Of a stretch of 64,000 nucleotides of DNA, positions 52,910 to 64,000 are shown piece by piece. Every line of letters begins with the position of its first letter. Position 1 is the first letter of the stretch. The DNA comes from Bog-756 sp963812885 (GTDB taxonomy: Bacteria > Actinomycetota > Acidimicrobiia > Acidimicrobiales > RAAP-2): the NCBI GenBank assembly GCA_963812885.1, contig CAWEWZ010000011.1, forward strand, positions 310,001 to 374,000, read 5' to 3'. The translations under genes were made by a program, and so were the position numbers. Below the pieces are notes generated by a model. It had not been told where the DNA came from and made no database searches. It saw only the letters and a list, made by a program, of their open reading frames with translations.

Positions 52910-53371
52910 TCAGGAAGACGCGCCCGCCTTCAAGATTTCGAGGGCCCGGTCGGCGTGCAGGTTCATCCGGACCTCGCTCTGGATGACATCGATGACCCGG
53001 AGATCGGGGCCGATGATGAACGTGGCCCGCTTGGTCGGCGAGAGAATCTTGACCTTGCGCCGCACGCCGAACTGGGTGGCCACCACTCCATCGGGGTCCG
53101 ACAGCAACGGGAAGTCGAACGAATGCTTGTCGGAGAACCGCTTCTGCTTCTCCACCTGGTCGGCGCTGATGCCCACCCGCTGGGCGCCGACCGCGTCGAA
53201 CTCCGCCTTCATGTCCCGGAAGTGACAGCTCTCGGCCGTGCAACCCGGAGTCATCGCCGCCGGATAGAAGAACAGCACCACCGGCCCCGACGCGGCCAGG
53301 TCGCTCAGCTTCCGAGGAACGCCGTCCTCGTCGGGCAGCTCGAAGTCCTCCACCACGTCGCCTTTTTCCAT
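52910..53371 (-). CDS. bcp: Atypical 2-Cys peroxiredoxin (Bcp/PrxQ)
   Basis: A 153-residue thiol peroxidase reducing hydroperoxides in the cytoplasm. The peroxidatic Cys is in FFYPAAMTPGCTAESCHFRD near 46, with the second Cys five residues later as in the Bcp/PrxQ class. DFPLLSDPDGVVATQFGV and RATFIIGPDLRV are also typical. Intact; divergent from the ABC exporter genes across a 249-base region. Confidence 0.9.
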   Translation of the reverse strand: MEKGDVVEDFELPDEDGVPRKLSDLAASGPVVLFFYPAAMTPGCTAESCHFRDMKAEFDAVGAQRVGISADQVEKQKRFSDKHSFDFPLLSDPDGVVATQFGVRRKVKILSPTKRATFIIGPDLRVIDVIQSEVRMNLHADRALEILKAGASS

Positions 53372-53620
53372 GGGGCGAGGCTACTGCCGGCGGACCGGCA
53401 AAGCGACCGGTCCCGCGTCGCTCCACTGCGGTGACGGAGCCGGCCGTGGGCGGACCGGACCGGGTCGGCGCGACCCGCCCGTAAGATGCCGGTCACAGCC
53501 ATGATGCCGATCAGGTTGGCGCCGGCCCACCCGCTCCGCCCGAACCGAGGAGCCGGCCGTGATCCCTGATCGTCGGCAGCTCCGGGGCCCTCGATCCCGA
53601 CCAGACAGGATTGCCTCTGC

Positions 53621-54664
53621 ATGCCGTACTCGATCGAAGCCGAACAGCTGGAGAAGACATTCACGGGCAAGCTCGAAGTGCGCGCCCTCGACGGCGTGAG
53701 CTTCTCCGTCGCCGAAGGCACCGTGTTCGGTCTGCTCGGACCCAACGGCTCCGGGAAGACCACCGCGGTGAGGATTCTGACCACCATCCTCCGGGCCGAC
53801 GGCGGGCGGGCCCTCGTGCTCGGCCATGACGTGGCCAAAAAGGCCAGCCTGGTCAGGAGCCTGATCGGACTGGCCGGCCAGTACGCCGCCGTGGACGAGA
53901 ACCTGACCGGCCGCGAGAACCTCGAGATGGTCGGGAACCTCAACCACCTGCGTCGGTCCGCGGTCGGTGGGCGGGCCCAGGAGCTGCTGGTGCAGTTCGA
54001 TCTGGCCGACGCCGGCGACCGGACCCTCAAGACCTACTCGGGCGGGATGCGCCGGCGCCTCGACCTGGCCGCGGCCCTCGTGGCCCGACCGTCGGTGCTC
54101 TTCCTCGACGAACCCACCACCGGTCTCGATCCGCAGAGCCGCAACGACCTGTGGGAGGTGATCGAGCAGTTGGTCGGGGGCGGGACCACCGTCCTGCTCA
54201 CCACCCAGTACCTCGAGGAGGCGGATCGCCTGGCCGACACCCTCGTGGTCCTCGACCACGGACGGGTCATCGCCGAAGGGACGCCGACTCAGTTGAAGGC
54301 CGACCTCGGGGCGACCGTCCTCGAGGTCGGACTGGGCTCCCTCGACGATGCCGCCCGCACCGTCCAACTGCTGGCGGGGCTCGGTCCCCACGTCCCGGCG
54401 GTCAACGGCACCGTCGTGGAGGTCACGGTGGACCAGGGTCCCGAAGCGGCCATGGCCAGTCTCCGCTCGCTGGACCAGGCCGGGATCGTCCCGGCCACCT
54501 TCACCCTCCGCGAGCCGAGCCTGGACGATGTCTTCCTGGCCCTCACCGGGCGCCGCACCGAGGAGGAAGGCGACACCGAGGGAGACGGGCCCGAGGCCGA
54601 CGGGCACGGTTGGAGACGCGATGCCACGCGGGTGGCGCCGATTGCCACAGGAGAATTCTCATGA
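53621..54664 (+). CDS. ABC-2 exporter ATP-binding protein, DrrA-like
   Basis: A 347-residue ATPase: Walker A GLLGPNGSGKTTAVRIL near 42, the AGQYAAVDENLTGRENL region typical of daunorubicin-resistance ATPases, signature YSGGMRRRLDLAAALV, Walker B SVLFLDEPTTGLDPQ, and TTQYLEEADRLADTLVVLDH. The C-terminal 100 residues form the DrrA extension. Coupled to the permease gene by an ATGA overlap. Exports a hydrophobic compound; which one is unknown. Confidence 0.9.
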   Translation: MPYSIEAEQLEKTFTGKLEVRALDGVSFSVAEGTVFGLLGPNGSGKTTAVRILTTILRADGGRALVLGHDVAKKASLVRSLIGLAGQYAAVDENLTGRENLEMVGNLNHLRRSAVGGRAQELLVQFDLADAGDRTLKTYSGGMRRRLDLAAALVARPSVLFLDEPTTGLDPQSRNDLWEVIEQLVGGGTTVLLTTQYLEEADRLADTLVVLDHGRVIAEGTPTQLKADLGATVLEVGLGSLDDAARTVQLLAGLGPHVPAVNGTVVEVTVDQGPEAAMASLRSLDQAGIVPATFTLREPSLDDVFLALTGRRTEEEGDTEGDGPEADGHGWRRDATRVAPIATGEFS

Positions 54665-55485
54665 CCACCGCCGTCGTCGCCCCGACTGTCGCCGGTGCCC
54701 CTCATTCGGACAGGATCGGGAGCCGGGTCCGCTGGGCCGTCTCGGACACGCTGACCGTCACCAAGCGGAACATCCTCAGCTACACCCGCATCCCCGAGGC
54801 CCTGTTCTTCTCCACGGTGCAGCCGATCATGTTCGTGCTGCTGTTCCGCTACGTGTTCGGCGGGGCCATCAACGCCCCCGGCACCACCTACGTGAACTAC
54901 CTGATGCCGGGCATCTTCGTCCAGACCGTGGCCTTCGGCTCGGTGCAGACCAGCATCGGCCTGGCCGAGGACCTCCAAAAGGGCCTCATCGAGCGCTTCC
55001 GGGCCCTGCCCATGGCCCGCTCGGCCGTGCTCGCCGGCCGCACCACGGCCGACCTGTGCCGGAACGTCCTCACCGTGATCATCGTCACCATCGTCGGGTT
55101 CCTCGTCGGGTTCCGACCCACCACCGGCGTCCTCCCCTACCTGGCCGGCATCCTGATCATCCTCCTGTTCGCCTACGCCCTCTCGTGGGGGTTCGCGGTC
55201 ATCGGACTATCGGCCCCCAACAGCGAGGTGGCCCAGGTCATCTCGTTCCCCATCCTCTTCCCGCTGACCTTCGCCTCCTCGGCCTTCGTGCCGGTGTCGT
55301 CCATGCCCAGCTGGCTGCAGGGGTTCGCCACCTACCAGCCGGTGAGCGTCACGGTCACCGCCTGCCGTGCCCTGATGATCGGAGGGCCCACGGCCACCTG
55401 GGTCATCCAGTCCCTGCTGTGGTCGTTCGGACTGCTGATCGTGCTCACCCCGCTCGCCGTCCACCGCTACCGCACCCGGATCTGA
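54661..55485 (+). CDS. ABC-2 exporter permease, DrrB-like
   Basis: A 274-residue membrane protein with six helices. It shows the conserved N-terminal TKRNILSYTRIPEALFFSTV and VLLFRYVFGGAI, then the EDLQKGLIERFRALPMARSA loop that contacts the ATPase, and LFPLTFASSAFVPVSSMPSW. Works with the preceding ATPase as a DrrAB-type exporter. Confidence 0.9.
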   Translation: MTTAVVAPTVAGAPHSDRIGSRVRWAVSDTLTVTKRNILSYTRIPEALFFSTVQPIMFVLLFRYVFGGAINAPGTTYVNYLMPGIFVQTVAFGSVQTSIGLAEDLQKGLIERFRALPMARSAVLAGRTTADLCRNVLTVIIVTIVGFLVGFRPTTGVLPYLAGILIILLFAYALSWGFAVIGLSAPNSEVAQVISFPILFPLTFASSAFVPVSSMPSWLQGFATYQPVSVTVTACRALMIGGPTATWVIQSLLWSFGLLIVLTPLAVHRYRTRI

Positions 55486-55573
55486 GGAGGCCGGCCGACC
55501 GGTCGGACCGCCGGGCCACCGGTCAGTGTTCCCCCGGCTCGCCGTCATGGCCCGGGGGAAGCAGAATGGGACC

Positions 55574-58273
55574 ATGGCTCACCCACCTGCCTCCTCGGCC
55601 TCACCCGACTCCTTCGGCGCTCGGGGCAACCTGTCCGTCGGCGACACCTCTTATGAGATCTACCGGATCAACGCGCTGGCCGACCGCTACGACGTGGCCA
55701 GGCTCCCCTACTCGATCAAGGTGGTACTCGAGAACCTGCTCCGGCACGAGGACGGCGTGGCCGTCCGGCCCGCCGACATCGAGGCGGTGGCCGGCTGGGG
55801 CAACCATCCCGAGCGCCACGGGCTCGGCTCCGAGGATGCCGCCGAGATCGCCCTCACCCCCGAGCGGGTCCTCATGCAGGACTTCACCGGCGTGCCCTGC
55901 GTGGTCGACCTGGCGGCCATGCGCGATGCGCTCAGCACCCTCGGCGGTGACCCGAGCAGGGTCAACCCGTTGGTCCCGGTCGAACTGGTCATCGACCACT
56001 CGGTGATCGCCGAGGCGTCGGGCGAGCCCGGGGCCTTCGACCGGAACGTCGACATCGAGTACCAGCGGAACATCGAGCGCTATCAACTCCTGCGCTGGGC
56101 CCAGCAGGCATTCGACGGGTACCGGGTGGTCCCGCCCGGCACCGGCATCTGCCACCAGGTCAACCTCGAGTACCTGTCGAGGGTGGTGTTCGCCACCGAC
56201 GACGGACGGGCCTACTGCGACACCCTGGTCGGCACCGACTCCCACACCACCATGGTCAACGGGCTCGGAGTGCTGGGCTGGGGGGTGGGCGGCATCGAGG
56301 CCGAAGCGGCCATGCTCGGCCAGCCGTTGTCGATGCTCCTCCCACCGGTGGTGGGTTTCCGCCTCACCGGCGAGCAGGCGCCCGGCACCACGGCCACCGA
56401 TCTGGTCCTGACCATCACCCATCTCCTCCGCCAGCACGGGGTGGTGGGGAAGTTCGTCGAGTTCTACGGTCCCGGCGTGGCCGCCGTGCCGCTGGCCAAC
56501 CGGGCCACCATCGGCAACATGTCGCCCGAGTACGGCGCCACCTGCGCCATCTTCCCCATCGATGAGGTGACCCTCGACTACCTGCGTTTCACCGGACGCG
56601 ACGACCGCCACGTGGACCTGGTCGAGGCGTATGCCCGCGAGCAGGGCATGTTCCATCAGGCCGGAGGTGTCGAGCCGGTCTTCTCCGAGACCATCGAGCT
56701 CGACCTTTCGACCGTCGTGCCCAGCATCGCCGGGCCCTCGCGTCCCCAGGACCTGGTCACCCTGGCCGGTGCCGGGACCTCGTACCGGACCGCCCTCGGG
56801 CGTGACCAACGGTCAGGTGCGGCCACCTTCGGCGACGGATCGACGGGCACCGTGGGGGACGGTGCCGTGGTGGTGGCGGCCATCACCAGTTGCACCAACA
56901 CCTCCAACCCACAGGTCATGGTGGCCGCCGGTCTGGTGGCCCGGGGCGCCGTCGAACGGGGCCTCGAACCCAAGCCGTGGGTCAAGACCACCCTGGCTCC
57001 CGGCTCGAGGGTGGTCATGGACTACCTCGACCGGGCCGGTCTCACCGAGCCCCTGGCCCGGATCGGGTTCGACCTGGTCGGGTTCGGCTGCACGACCTGC
57101 ATCGGCAACTCCGGCCCGCTGTTGCCCGGCGTGTCCCAGGCCGTCCGCGACAACGATCTCTCGGTGGCGTCGGTCCTCTCGGGGAACCGGAACTTCGAGG
57201 GACGGATCCATCCCGACGTCCGGATGAACTACCTGGCCTCCCCGCCGCTGGTGGTGGCCTACGCGCTGGCCGGAACCATGGACATCGACCTCACCACCGA
57301 TCCGCTGGGGAACGACCCCGACGGGCGGCCGGTCTACCTGGCCGACCTGTGGCCGTCCCCCGAGGAGGTCACCGAGGCCATCCGGACCTCGGTCACCTCG
57401 GACATGTTCCGCCAGCGGTATGGCTCGGTGTTCGACGGCGACGAGCGCTGGCAGGGGGTCGAGACGGCCACCGGGGACACCTTCAGCTGGGATCACGACT
57501 CCACCTACGTCCTGCGCCCCACCTTCCTGGAGGGCCTGACCATGACGCCCGCCCCGGTCACCGGCGTGACCGGGGCCCGGGTCCTGGCCAAGCTCGGGGA
57601 CAGCGTCACCACCGACCACATCTCGCCGGCCGGCAACATCAGCCCGTCGACGCCCGCCGGCCGCTACCTGGCCGACCACGGCGTCGAACCCGGCGACTTC
57701 AACTCCTACGGGACCCGGCGGGGGAACCACGAGGTGATGGTGCGGGGAACCTTCGCCAATGTGCGGTTGCGCAACCAGCTGGCCCCGGGAACCGAGGGCG
57801 GGTTCACCCTCCACCTGCCCGACGCCGAAGAGACCACCATCTACGAGGCCGCGGTGCGCTATGCGGCCGACGGGGTGCCGCTGGTGGTGCTGGCGGGCAA
57901 GGAGTACGGGTCCGGCTCCTCACGCGACTGGGCGGCCAAGGGCACCGCCCTCCTCGGGATCCGGGCGGTGATCGCCGAGAGCTACGAGCGAATCCACCGG
58001 TCCAACCTGATCGGCATGGGGGTGCTCCCGCTCCAATACGCGGAGGGACAGAGCGCGGCCACCCTGGGACTGACCGGACATGAGGTCTTCGACATCTCCG
58101 GTCTCGACCCGCTCAACGACGGGTTGGCGCCGAAGACCGTCGCCGTCGCGGCCGAGGACGGCGACCGTCGGGTGGAGTTCGAGGTCCGGCTGCGTATCGA
58201 CACACCCATGGAGGCGCAGTACTACCGCAACGGCGGGATCCTGCCCTACATGCTCCGTCAGATGGCCGGCTGA
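55574..58273 (+). CDS. acnA: Aconitate hydratase A
   Basis: An 899-residue aconitase/IRP-type enzyme converting citrate to isocitrate in the TCA cycle. The [4Fe-4S] ligands are Cys in ITSCTNTSNPQVM and the pair in GFGCTTCIGNSGPL. NLEYLSRVVF, VGTDSHTTMVNGLGVLGWG and the C-terminal AGKEYGSGSSRDWAAKGTAL are typical. The protein can double as an RNA-binding iron sensor in some species. Intact; starts at ATG 55574. Confidence 0.95.
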   Translation: MAHPPASSASPDSFGARGNLSVGDTSYEIYRINALADRYDVARLPYSIKVVLENLLRHEDGVAVRPADIEAVAGWGNHPERHGLGSEDAAEIALTPERVLMQDFTGVPCVVDLAAMRDALSTLGGDPSRVNPLVPVELVIDHSVIAEASGEPGAFDRNVDIEYQRNIERYQLLRWAQQAFDGYRVVPPGTGICHQVNLEYLSRVVFATDDGRAYCDTLVGTDSHTTMVNGLGVLGWGVGGIEAEAAMLGQPLSMLLPPVVGFRLTGEQAPGTTATDLVLTITHLLRQHGVVGKFVEFYGPGVAAVPLANRATIGNMSPEYGATCAIFPIDEVTLDYLRFTGRDDRHVDLVEAYAREQGMFHQAGGVEPVFSETIELDLSTVVPSIAGPSRPQDLVTLAGAGTSYRTALGRDQRSGAATFGDGSTGTVGDGAVVVAAITSCTNTSNPQVMVAAGLVARGAVERGLEPKPWVKTTLAPGSRVVMDYLDRAGLTEPLARIGFDLVGFGCTTCIGNSGPLLPGVSQAVRDNDLSVASVLSGNRNFEGRIHPDVRMNYLASPPLVVAYALAGTMDIDLTTDPLGNDPDGRPVYLADLWPSPEEVTEAIRTSVTSDMFRQRYGSVFDGDERWQGVETATGDTFSWDHDSTYVLRPTFLEGLTMTPAPVTGVTGARVLAKLGDSVTTDHISPAGNISPSTPAGRYLADHGVEPGDFNSYGTRRGNHEVMVRGTFANVRLRNQLAPGTEGGFTLHLPDAEETTIYEAAVRYAADGVPLVVLAGKEYGSGSSRDWAAKGTALLGIRAVIAESYERIHRSNLIGMGVLPLQYAEGQSAATLGLTGHEVFDISGLDPLNDGLAPKTVAVAAEDGDRRVEFEVRLRIDTPMEAQYYRNGGILPYMLRQMAG

Positions 58274-58288
58274 GGGGACGGCCCGGCG

Positions 58289-58985
58289 CTATCCGGCCAG
58301 GGGCAGGACGAACCAGGCGATGACCACGAAGTGCAGCACGGCTCCGACGATGGTGCAGGCGTGGAACACCTCGTGGTACCCGAAGACCCCCGGTACCGGA
58401 TCCGGGCGCTTGAGGGCATAGACCACAGCACCCGCCGAGTAGGCGAGCCCGCCGGCCAGCAACAGCGCGAATCCGGCGGCGCCGAGGACATGGAGCAGCT
58501 GGGGAAGCACGGCCACGGCGGCCCAGCCCACCACCACGTAAGGAAGGGCGACCACCCACTTGGGGGCGTCGAGCCACAGCTGGCGCAGGGCGATGCCCAC
58601 GATGGCCCCGCCCCACACGATGCCGAGCACCGCGGTGCGGGCCCAGCCGGAGAGGGCGATCCCGGCGATGGCGGTGTAGGACCCGGCGATGGCGATGAAG
58701 ATGGTCGAATGGTCGGCCCGACGCATCCTCCTCCTCCCCACCGGCCCCCAGGTGTGCCGGTGGAAGAGGGCGCTCACCCCGAACAGCAAGGAGATGGAGA
58801 CGGCATAGATGGTCAGCGCCAACCGCGAACCGGCGGTCGGCGCGGCCCAGACCAGTGCCGCGCCCGACACCAGGGAGACGAAGAAGGCCACTTCGTGGAA
58901 GACGCCGCGGAGCGCGGGCTTGACCGGCTCGCGGCCGTCCCCGGCGCCGGCCGCCGGCAGCCGTGCGCTGGGTGTCCGGCTTCAC
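58289..58985 (-). CDS. Hemolysin III / TrhA-family membrane protein (5' frameshift)
   Basis: About 231 residues after repair, seven helices. GTG at 58985 overlaps the amidotransferase stop (ATGTGA); after a +1 error near 58935 the frame continues EPVKPALRGVFHEVAFFVS. Conserved histidines lie in SALFHRHTWG, RADHSTIFIAIAGSYT and GYHEVFHACTIVGAVLHF. The family is PAQR-like, may hydrolyse ceramide or tune membrane energetics; function in this organism unknown. Confidence 0.85.
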
Positions 58986-59769
58986 ATCAGCTCCGTGGCC
59001 TCGACGGGCCGGCCCCCGTCGGTCGGTGGCCGCCAGCCATCGCCCCACCAACCGGCGCAGGAGGCGGCGGCCCACCGCTTCCACCTGAGCCAGCCGCGGT
59101 CCGTCCAACGACACGCCGGGCGGGAGATGGGCCCGCCACGTCTCGGCCAGGGACCGGTCCACCTCGATATGGAACTGCAGGCCGTAGACCACCTCCCCCC
59201 AACGGAAGGCCTGATGCGGATAGAGCCGGGAGGCGGCCAGATGAACCGCTCCGGGCGGCAGCGAGAAGGTGTCGCGGTGCCAGTGGACACAGGGGATCGA
59301 GTTGTCCCCCAGTCCCCCGTACTCCGGACCGGTCACCGGGTCCGTGCGGCCGGCGGCGGTCAACTCGACCTGTCCGATGCCCACCTCGTCCGCCGGCCCG
59401 GTGGTCACCTCGGCACCGAGGACGGCGGCCAGCTGTTGGGCCCCCAGGCAGACGCCGAGCACCGGCCGGCCCGTGTCCACCATCTCGCCGATCAGTTCCC
59501 GTTCGGGGCCCAGCCACCGGTACCCATCGCCGTCGTGGACCCCCATGGGGCCGCCCATCACCGCCAGTCCGGCGATCGACCGGTGATCGGGCAGGGCCTC
59601 CCCGCGGTCGACCCGGACCACCTGGTACGGGAGGCCGCGCTCGGTCGAGCGCCCCGGCGATGAGGCCCGGTCCCTCGTGGGCGACATGCTGGATGATCGC
59701 CCACCGGCGGCCGGCGGCCGCTCCTCCGGCCGGGTGCGGCCGGGTGGAGCCGGACTCGGCGCCGGGCAC
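58982..59769 (-). CDS. Class I glutamine amidotransferase-like protein (frameshifted)
   Basis: About 261 residues after repair, GATase domain of the GuaA type but without a synthetase domain. GTG at 59769 overlaps the PIG-L stop. Frame changes occur near 59650 and 59030. The nucleophile Cys is in VLGVCLGAQQLAAVLGAE near 115; the His/Glu pair is in YGLQFHIEVDRSLAE near 215. Such stand-alone proteins may hydrolyse gamma-glutamyl compounds. Substrate unknown. Confidence 0.82.
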
Positions 59770-60521
59770 TACCCGGTCGCCACCACGTGAAAGGCCTCGG
59801 CCAGCGCTCCGTCGGGCAGTCCCGCCGCCAACGCGGTGCCCGACATCCAGGTGCGCAGCAGGTTGTCGAGGTGGTCGCCGTCACCGACCTGGCTCCGGTG
59901 CGAGCGCAGGGCGGCCAACTTGAGGTCGAAGTAGTCGGTGGTGTCGACCACCCGGTCGGCGCGGTCGGTGGCCATGATCCACATCTCGGGGACGGTATGG
60001 GGCTCGAGCCCTTCCTCGACCAGCTCGGGGAAGGCGAACGGGTTGCGCGCATCCGGGTAGACGGCGCAGATGGCCGCTTCACCGGCCGCCATGTGGTCGG
60101 GGTGACTGGCGTAGATGCGCGACCAATTGCGCTCGGGCGACTGGGTGACCACCCGGTCCGGGCGGAACCGGCGGATCACCCCGGTGATGGCCCGCCGCAG
60201 GTCGAGGTCGGCGGCGAGCCGTCCGTCGGGGAACCCGAGATAGGTCACGTCGGTCACACCGACCACCTTGGCCGCATCCAATTGCTCCTGGCGGCGGATC
60301 ATGGCCACGTCGGCGCGCCGGATCGACCGGTCCGAGCCGCCGGCGTCGCCATCGGTGACGATGCAGTAGGCGACCTCGATGCCGGCATGGGTCCACACCG
60401 CCACCGATCCGGCCGCGCCGAAGTCGACGTCGTCGGGGTGGGCGGTCACCACCAGGATGCGTTCGGTGCCTTCGGTGCCGGCGCCGACCGTCATCGGCGC
60501 ACGGAAGTGGGTGTCGGACAC
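59769..60521 (-). CDS. PIG-L/LmbE-family zinc deacetylase
   Basis: A 250-residue zinc-dependent N-deacetylase. The metal site shows VTAHPDDVDFGAAGS (His, Asp, Asp) and SHPDHMAAGEAA (His near 135). The family removes N-acetyl groups from glucosamine-type sugars, as in mycothiol (MshB, Mca) or lipid precursors. GTG at 60521 follows AGGAG. Intact. Mycothiol involvement is possible but not shown. Confidence 0.85.
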   Translation of the reverse strand: MSDTHFRAPMTVGAGTEGTERILVVTAHPDDVDFGAAGSVAVWTHAGIEVAYCIVTDGDAGGSDRSIRRADVAMIRRQEQLDAAKVVGVTDVTYLGFPDGRLAADLDLRRAITGVIRRFRPDRVVTQSPERNWSRIYASHPDHMAAGEAAICAVYPDARNPFAFPELVEEGLEPHTVPEMWIMATDRADRVVDTTDYFDLKLAALRSHRSQVGDGDHLDNLLRTWMSGTALAAGLPDGALAEAFHVVATG

Positions 60522-60595
60522 GGTCTCTCCTCGGTGGTCCTGTCCCGACCGTAGCCCCGGTCGGTCGACCGGCCGGGAGCCTGGGTGGGTCCGGC

Positions 60596-61846
60596 TCAGT
60601 CGTGGCCCGGCTGCCACTCGGCCAGGTTGGCCAGCCTGGGGTCGTTGGAGAAGATCTCGACGATGGGCACCTTGAGCCCGATCCGGGTCTGGATGCGTTC
60701 CACCTCGAGGATCTGGTTCCACTGCACCAGGGTGACCACCAGCCCGGCCTCGCCGGCCCGGGCGGTCCGACCCGACCGGTGCAGGTAGGCCTTGTGGTCC
60801 TCGGGCGGATCGAAGTGGACGACCACGTCCACCATGTCGATGTCCAGCCCGCGTGCGGCCACATCGGTGGCCACCAGGGCAGGAAGCCGGCCGTCCCCGA
60901 AGTCCTTGAGGGTCCGCTCGCGGTTGGTCTGGCGGAGATCGCCATGGATGGCGTCCGCCTTGACGCCCTCCTTCCGGAGTTGCTCGACCAACCGGTCGGC
61001 GCCCCGCTTGGTGCGGACGAAGACGAGGGTCTTGTCCGAGTTCCGGCAGATGGCCGCGCACACCTTCACCCGGTCCATCTGGTGCACCTCGAGGAAACGG
61101 TGCTCCATGGCATCGACGGTGGTGCTGGGCGAGGCCACCTCGTGCATCACCGGATCGGTCAGGTACCGGCTCACCAGGCGGTCGACGGCGCCGTCGAGGG
61201 TGGCCGAGAACAACAGGGTCTGGTGGACCCGCTCCAGACGGCGGAGCACCCACTCCACCTGGGGCATGAACCCCATGTCGGCCATCCGGTCCGCCTCGTC
61301 GAGGACCAGGGTCTCGATGTCGGCCACCGAGAGCTCGCCCCGGTCGCCGAGGTCGATCAGCCGGCCGGGCGTGGCGATGATCACGTCGACGCCGCGTCGC
61401 AACTTCTTGACCTGCCGCTCGATGTCCGCCCCTCCGTAGACGGCGGCGATGCGCAGGCCCGCCTCCTTGGCCAGTGGCTCGAGGACCTCGCTGACCTGCA
61501 CGGCCAGCTCACGGGTGGGGACGAGCACCAGGGCGCGGGGATGGCCCGGCTCGGTGGACTTGGCCGCCATGGTCCGCTGGAGCAGGGGCACGCCGAAGGC
61601 CAACGTCTTGCCCGATCCGGTCTTGGCCTTGCCGCACACGTCCCTGCCGGCCAGGGCATCGGCCACCGTCATCGACTGGATGGCGAAGGTGTGGGTGATG
61701 CCCTGGGCGGCGAGCGCCTTGACCAGGGCCGGATCGACGCCCAGGGAGGCGAAGGTCGGGGCATCGCCGGCGGCGCCCCGGCCGGCGTCGAGCAGTCCGT
61801 CGTCGGAATCGAGGACGCGATCCGACGGATCGATAACGGTTGTCAT
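60596..61846 (-). CDS. DEAD-box ATP-dependent RNA helicase
   Basis: A 416-residue two-domain helicase. Motifs: Q region FAIQSMTVADALAGRDV, Walker A GKAKTGSGKTLAFG, PTRELA, Walker B VLDEADRMADMG, SAT in LLFSATLDGA, and in domain 2 VATDVAARGLDIDMV and HRSGRTARAG. It has no long C-terminal extension, like a compact RhlE-type helicase. Likely RNA remodelling or ribosome assembly. Intact; ATG at 61846. Confidence 0.92.
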   Translation of the reverse strand: MTTVIDPSDRVLDSDDGLLDAGRGAAGDAPTFASLGVDPALVKALAAQGITHTFAIQSMTVADALAGRDVCGKAKTGSGKTLAFGVPLLQRTMAAKSTEPGHPRALVLVPTRELAVQVSEVLEPLAKEAGLRIAAVYGGADIERQVKKLRRGVDVIIATPGRLIDLGDRGELSVADIETLVLDEADRMADMGFMPQVEWVLRRLERVHQTLLFSATLDGAVDRLVSRYLTDPVMHEVASPSTTVDAMEHRFLEVHQMDRVKVCAAICRNSDKTLVFVRTKRGADRLVEQLRKEGVKADAIHGDLRQTNRERTLKDFGDGRLPALVATDVAARGLDIDMVDVVVHFDPPEDHKAYLHRSGRTARAGEAGLVVTLVQWNQILEVERIQTRIGLKVPIVEIFSNDPRLANLAEWQPGHD

Positions 61847-62077
61847 GGGGTTCTGAAGCTCTCTCTCATCTCGGTGACGGCCGGAGCCCGACCGTCGACA
61901 TCCGTGCCATTCACGAATGCCTGCGGGCCCGCCTCGGGCCATCGTTCCGGCCCGCGTCGACGGGTCGGAGAACGGAGATGAGGAAGACCCCGGTGGAAGG
62001 CACTGTGCCCACCACGAACGCCAGTGTACCGCGGAATGCCCGTCGCACCAGGTCAAAGGCGACCGCGGCCGCTCCGA

Positions 62078-63874
<1,797 letters not shown>

Positions 63875-64000
63875 GGCTGGCGTCCCTTCGAAGTCAATCC
63901 TGGTCGAGTCTCCCACGCTCCGTCCTCTCCCGCGGGCGTGCGTTTGTGACATCGTGGGCGCCAGCAGCTCTCGGTGCCCCGGTTGACGGCGGCACCCGAT
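63875..64000 (-). other. Leader region upstream of thiC (right window edge)
   Basis: These 126 bases precede thiC. No gene is visible. I looked for a TPP riboswitch but the essential CUGAGA and ACCUGA motifs are not present in recognisable form; the AAGGGA next to the ATG is a ribosome site. The leader may extend beyond the window. Confidence 0.4.

Noticed and set aside
3432..59769. Programmed ribosomal frameshifting as the cause of the many frame breaks
   Set aside because: The breaks lie in unrelated genes, lack slippery heptamers or downstream structures, and mostly coincide with G/C runs.
63875..64000. Possible TPP riboswitch upstream of thiC
   Set aside because: The required CUGAGA and ACCUGA elements are not recognisable; the AAGGGA near the ATG is explained as a ribosome site.

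Overview
The window is high-G+C DNA with actinobacterial gene order and gene style. The argS-lysA-hom-thrC-rho-rpmE-prfA-prmC-sua5 order, frequent GTG/TTG starts, KstR-like palindromes in front of CoA-catabolic genes, a DtxR/IdeR-like box, an NDMA-type (mycofactocin-class) alcohol dehydrogenase and a small protein carrying the GWW..SDGKWYPPE motif together suggest an uncultured or poorly known actinobacterium, most likely of the class Acidimicrobiia. That placement is inference. About 30 genes or gene pieces are interrupted by single-base indels, almost all +1 in G or C runs and many in housekeeping genes, so the assembly probably carries long-read homopolymer errors. I give repaired gene spans and say where each frame changes.

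Layout. 0-6.4 kb: a CoA-ester lyase, a quinone-oxidoreductase-like enzyme, a DUF885 protein, a dienelactone hydrolase, a secreted NlpC/P60 hydrolase and an SDR. 6.5-11.8 kb: a divergent Lgt-like protein, then a minus-strand operon resembling the methylamine dehydrogenase maturation genes: MauD-like thioredoxin, an unknown domain fused to MauE, a Tat-exported cysteine-rich MauA-like protein joined to propeller-like repeats, and a MauF/CcdA-like membrane protein. 12-18.2 kb: a lipid/sterol-type CoA-catabolic group (Hsd4A-like SDR, FadD, thioesterase, EchA19-like hydratase, FadA5-like thiolase) with three KstR-like palindromes. 18.2-26.8 kb: lipoprotein hydrolase, SDRs, NDMA-type alcohol dehydrogenase, membrane glycosyltransferase, acyl-CoA dehydrogenase and small conserved unknowns.

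26.8-31.3 kb: a branched-chain amino acid operon leuB-ilvE-cimA preceded by what looks like a complete ribosome-mediated attenuator (leader peptide ending Val-Ile-Ile-Ile-Glu, competing hairpins, intrinsic terminator). 31.4-42.2 kb: sua5, prmC, prfA, rpmE, rho (with an Asn-rich disordered insert), thrC, hom, lysA, argS; thrB is missing from its usual place. 42.3-46.5 kb: tRNA-Arg(CCG) whose 3' end is repeated in tandem, a decayed dihydrofolate reductase gene, and an iron-type ABC importer behind an iron-box-like promoter.

46.5-51.7 kb holds the most unusual locus: a lasso-peptide-style RiPP cluster (precursor with a perfect lasso leader motif, PqqD-like B1, transglutaminase-like B2 protease, HPr-kinase-like protein, nucleotidyltransferase) that lacks the lasso cyclase and whose short core has no Asp/Glu to form a lasso ring, but does end in Ser. 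A sterol-desaturase-like di-iron enzyme lies just downstream and alkB just upstream. 51.8-64 kb: RDD membrane protein plus a nine-residue-repeat partner, Bcp peroxiredoxin, a DrrAB-type ABC exporter, aconitase, hemolysin III, glutamine amidotransferase, PIG-L deacetylase, DEAD-box helicase and thiC.
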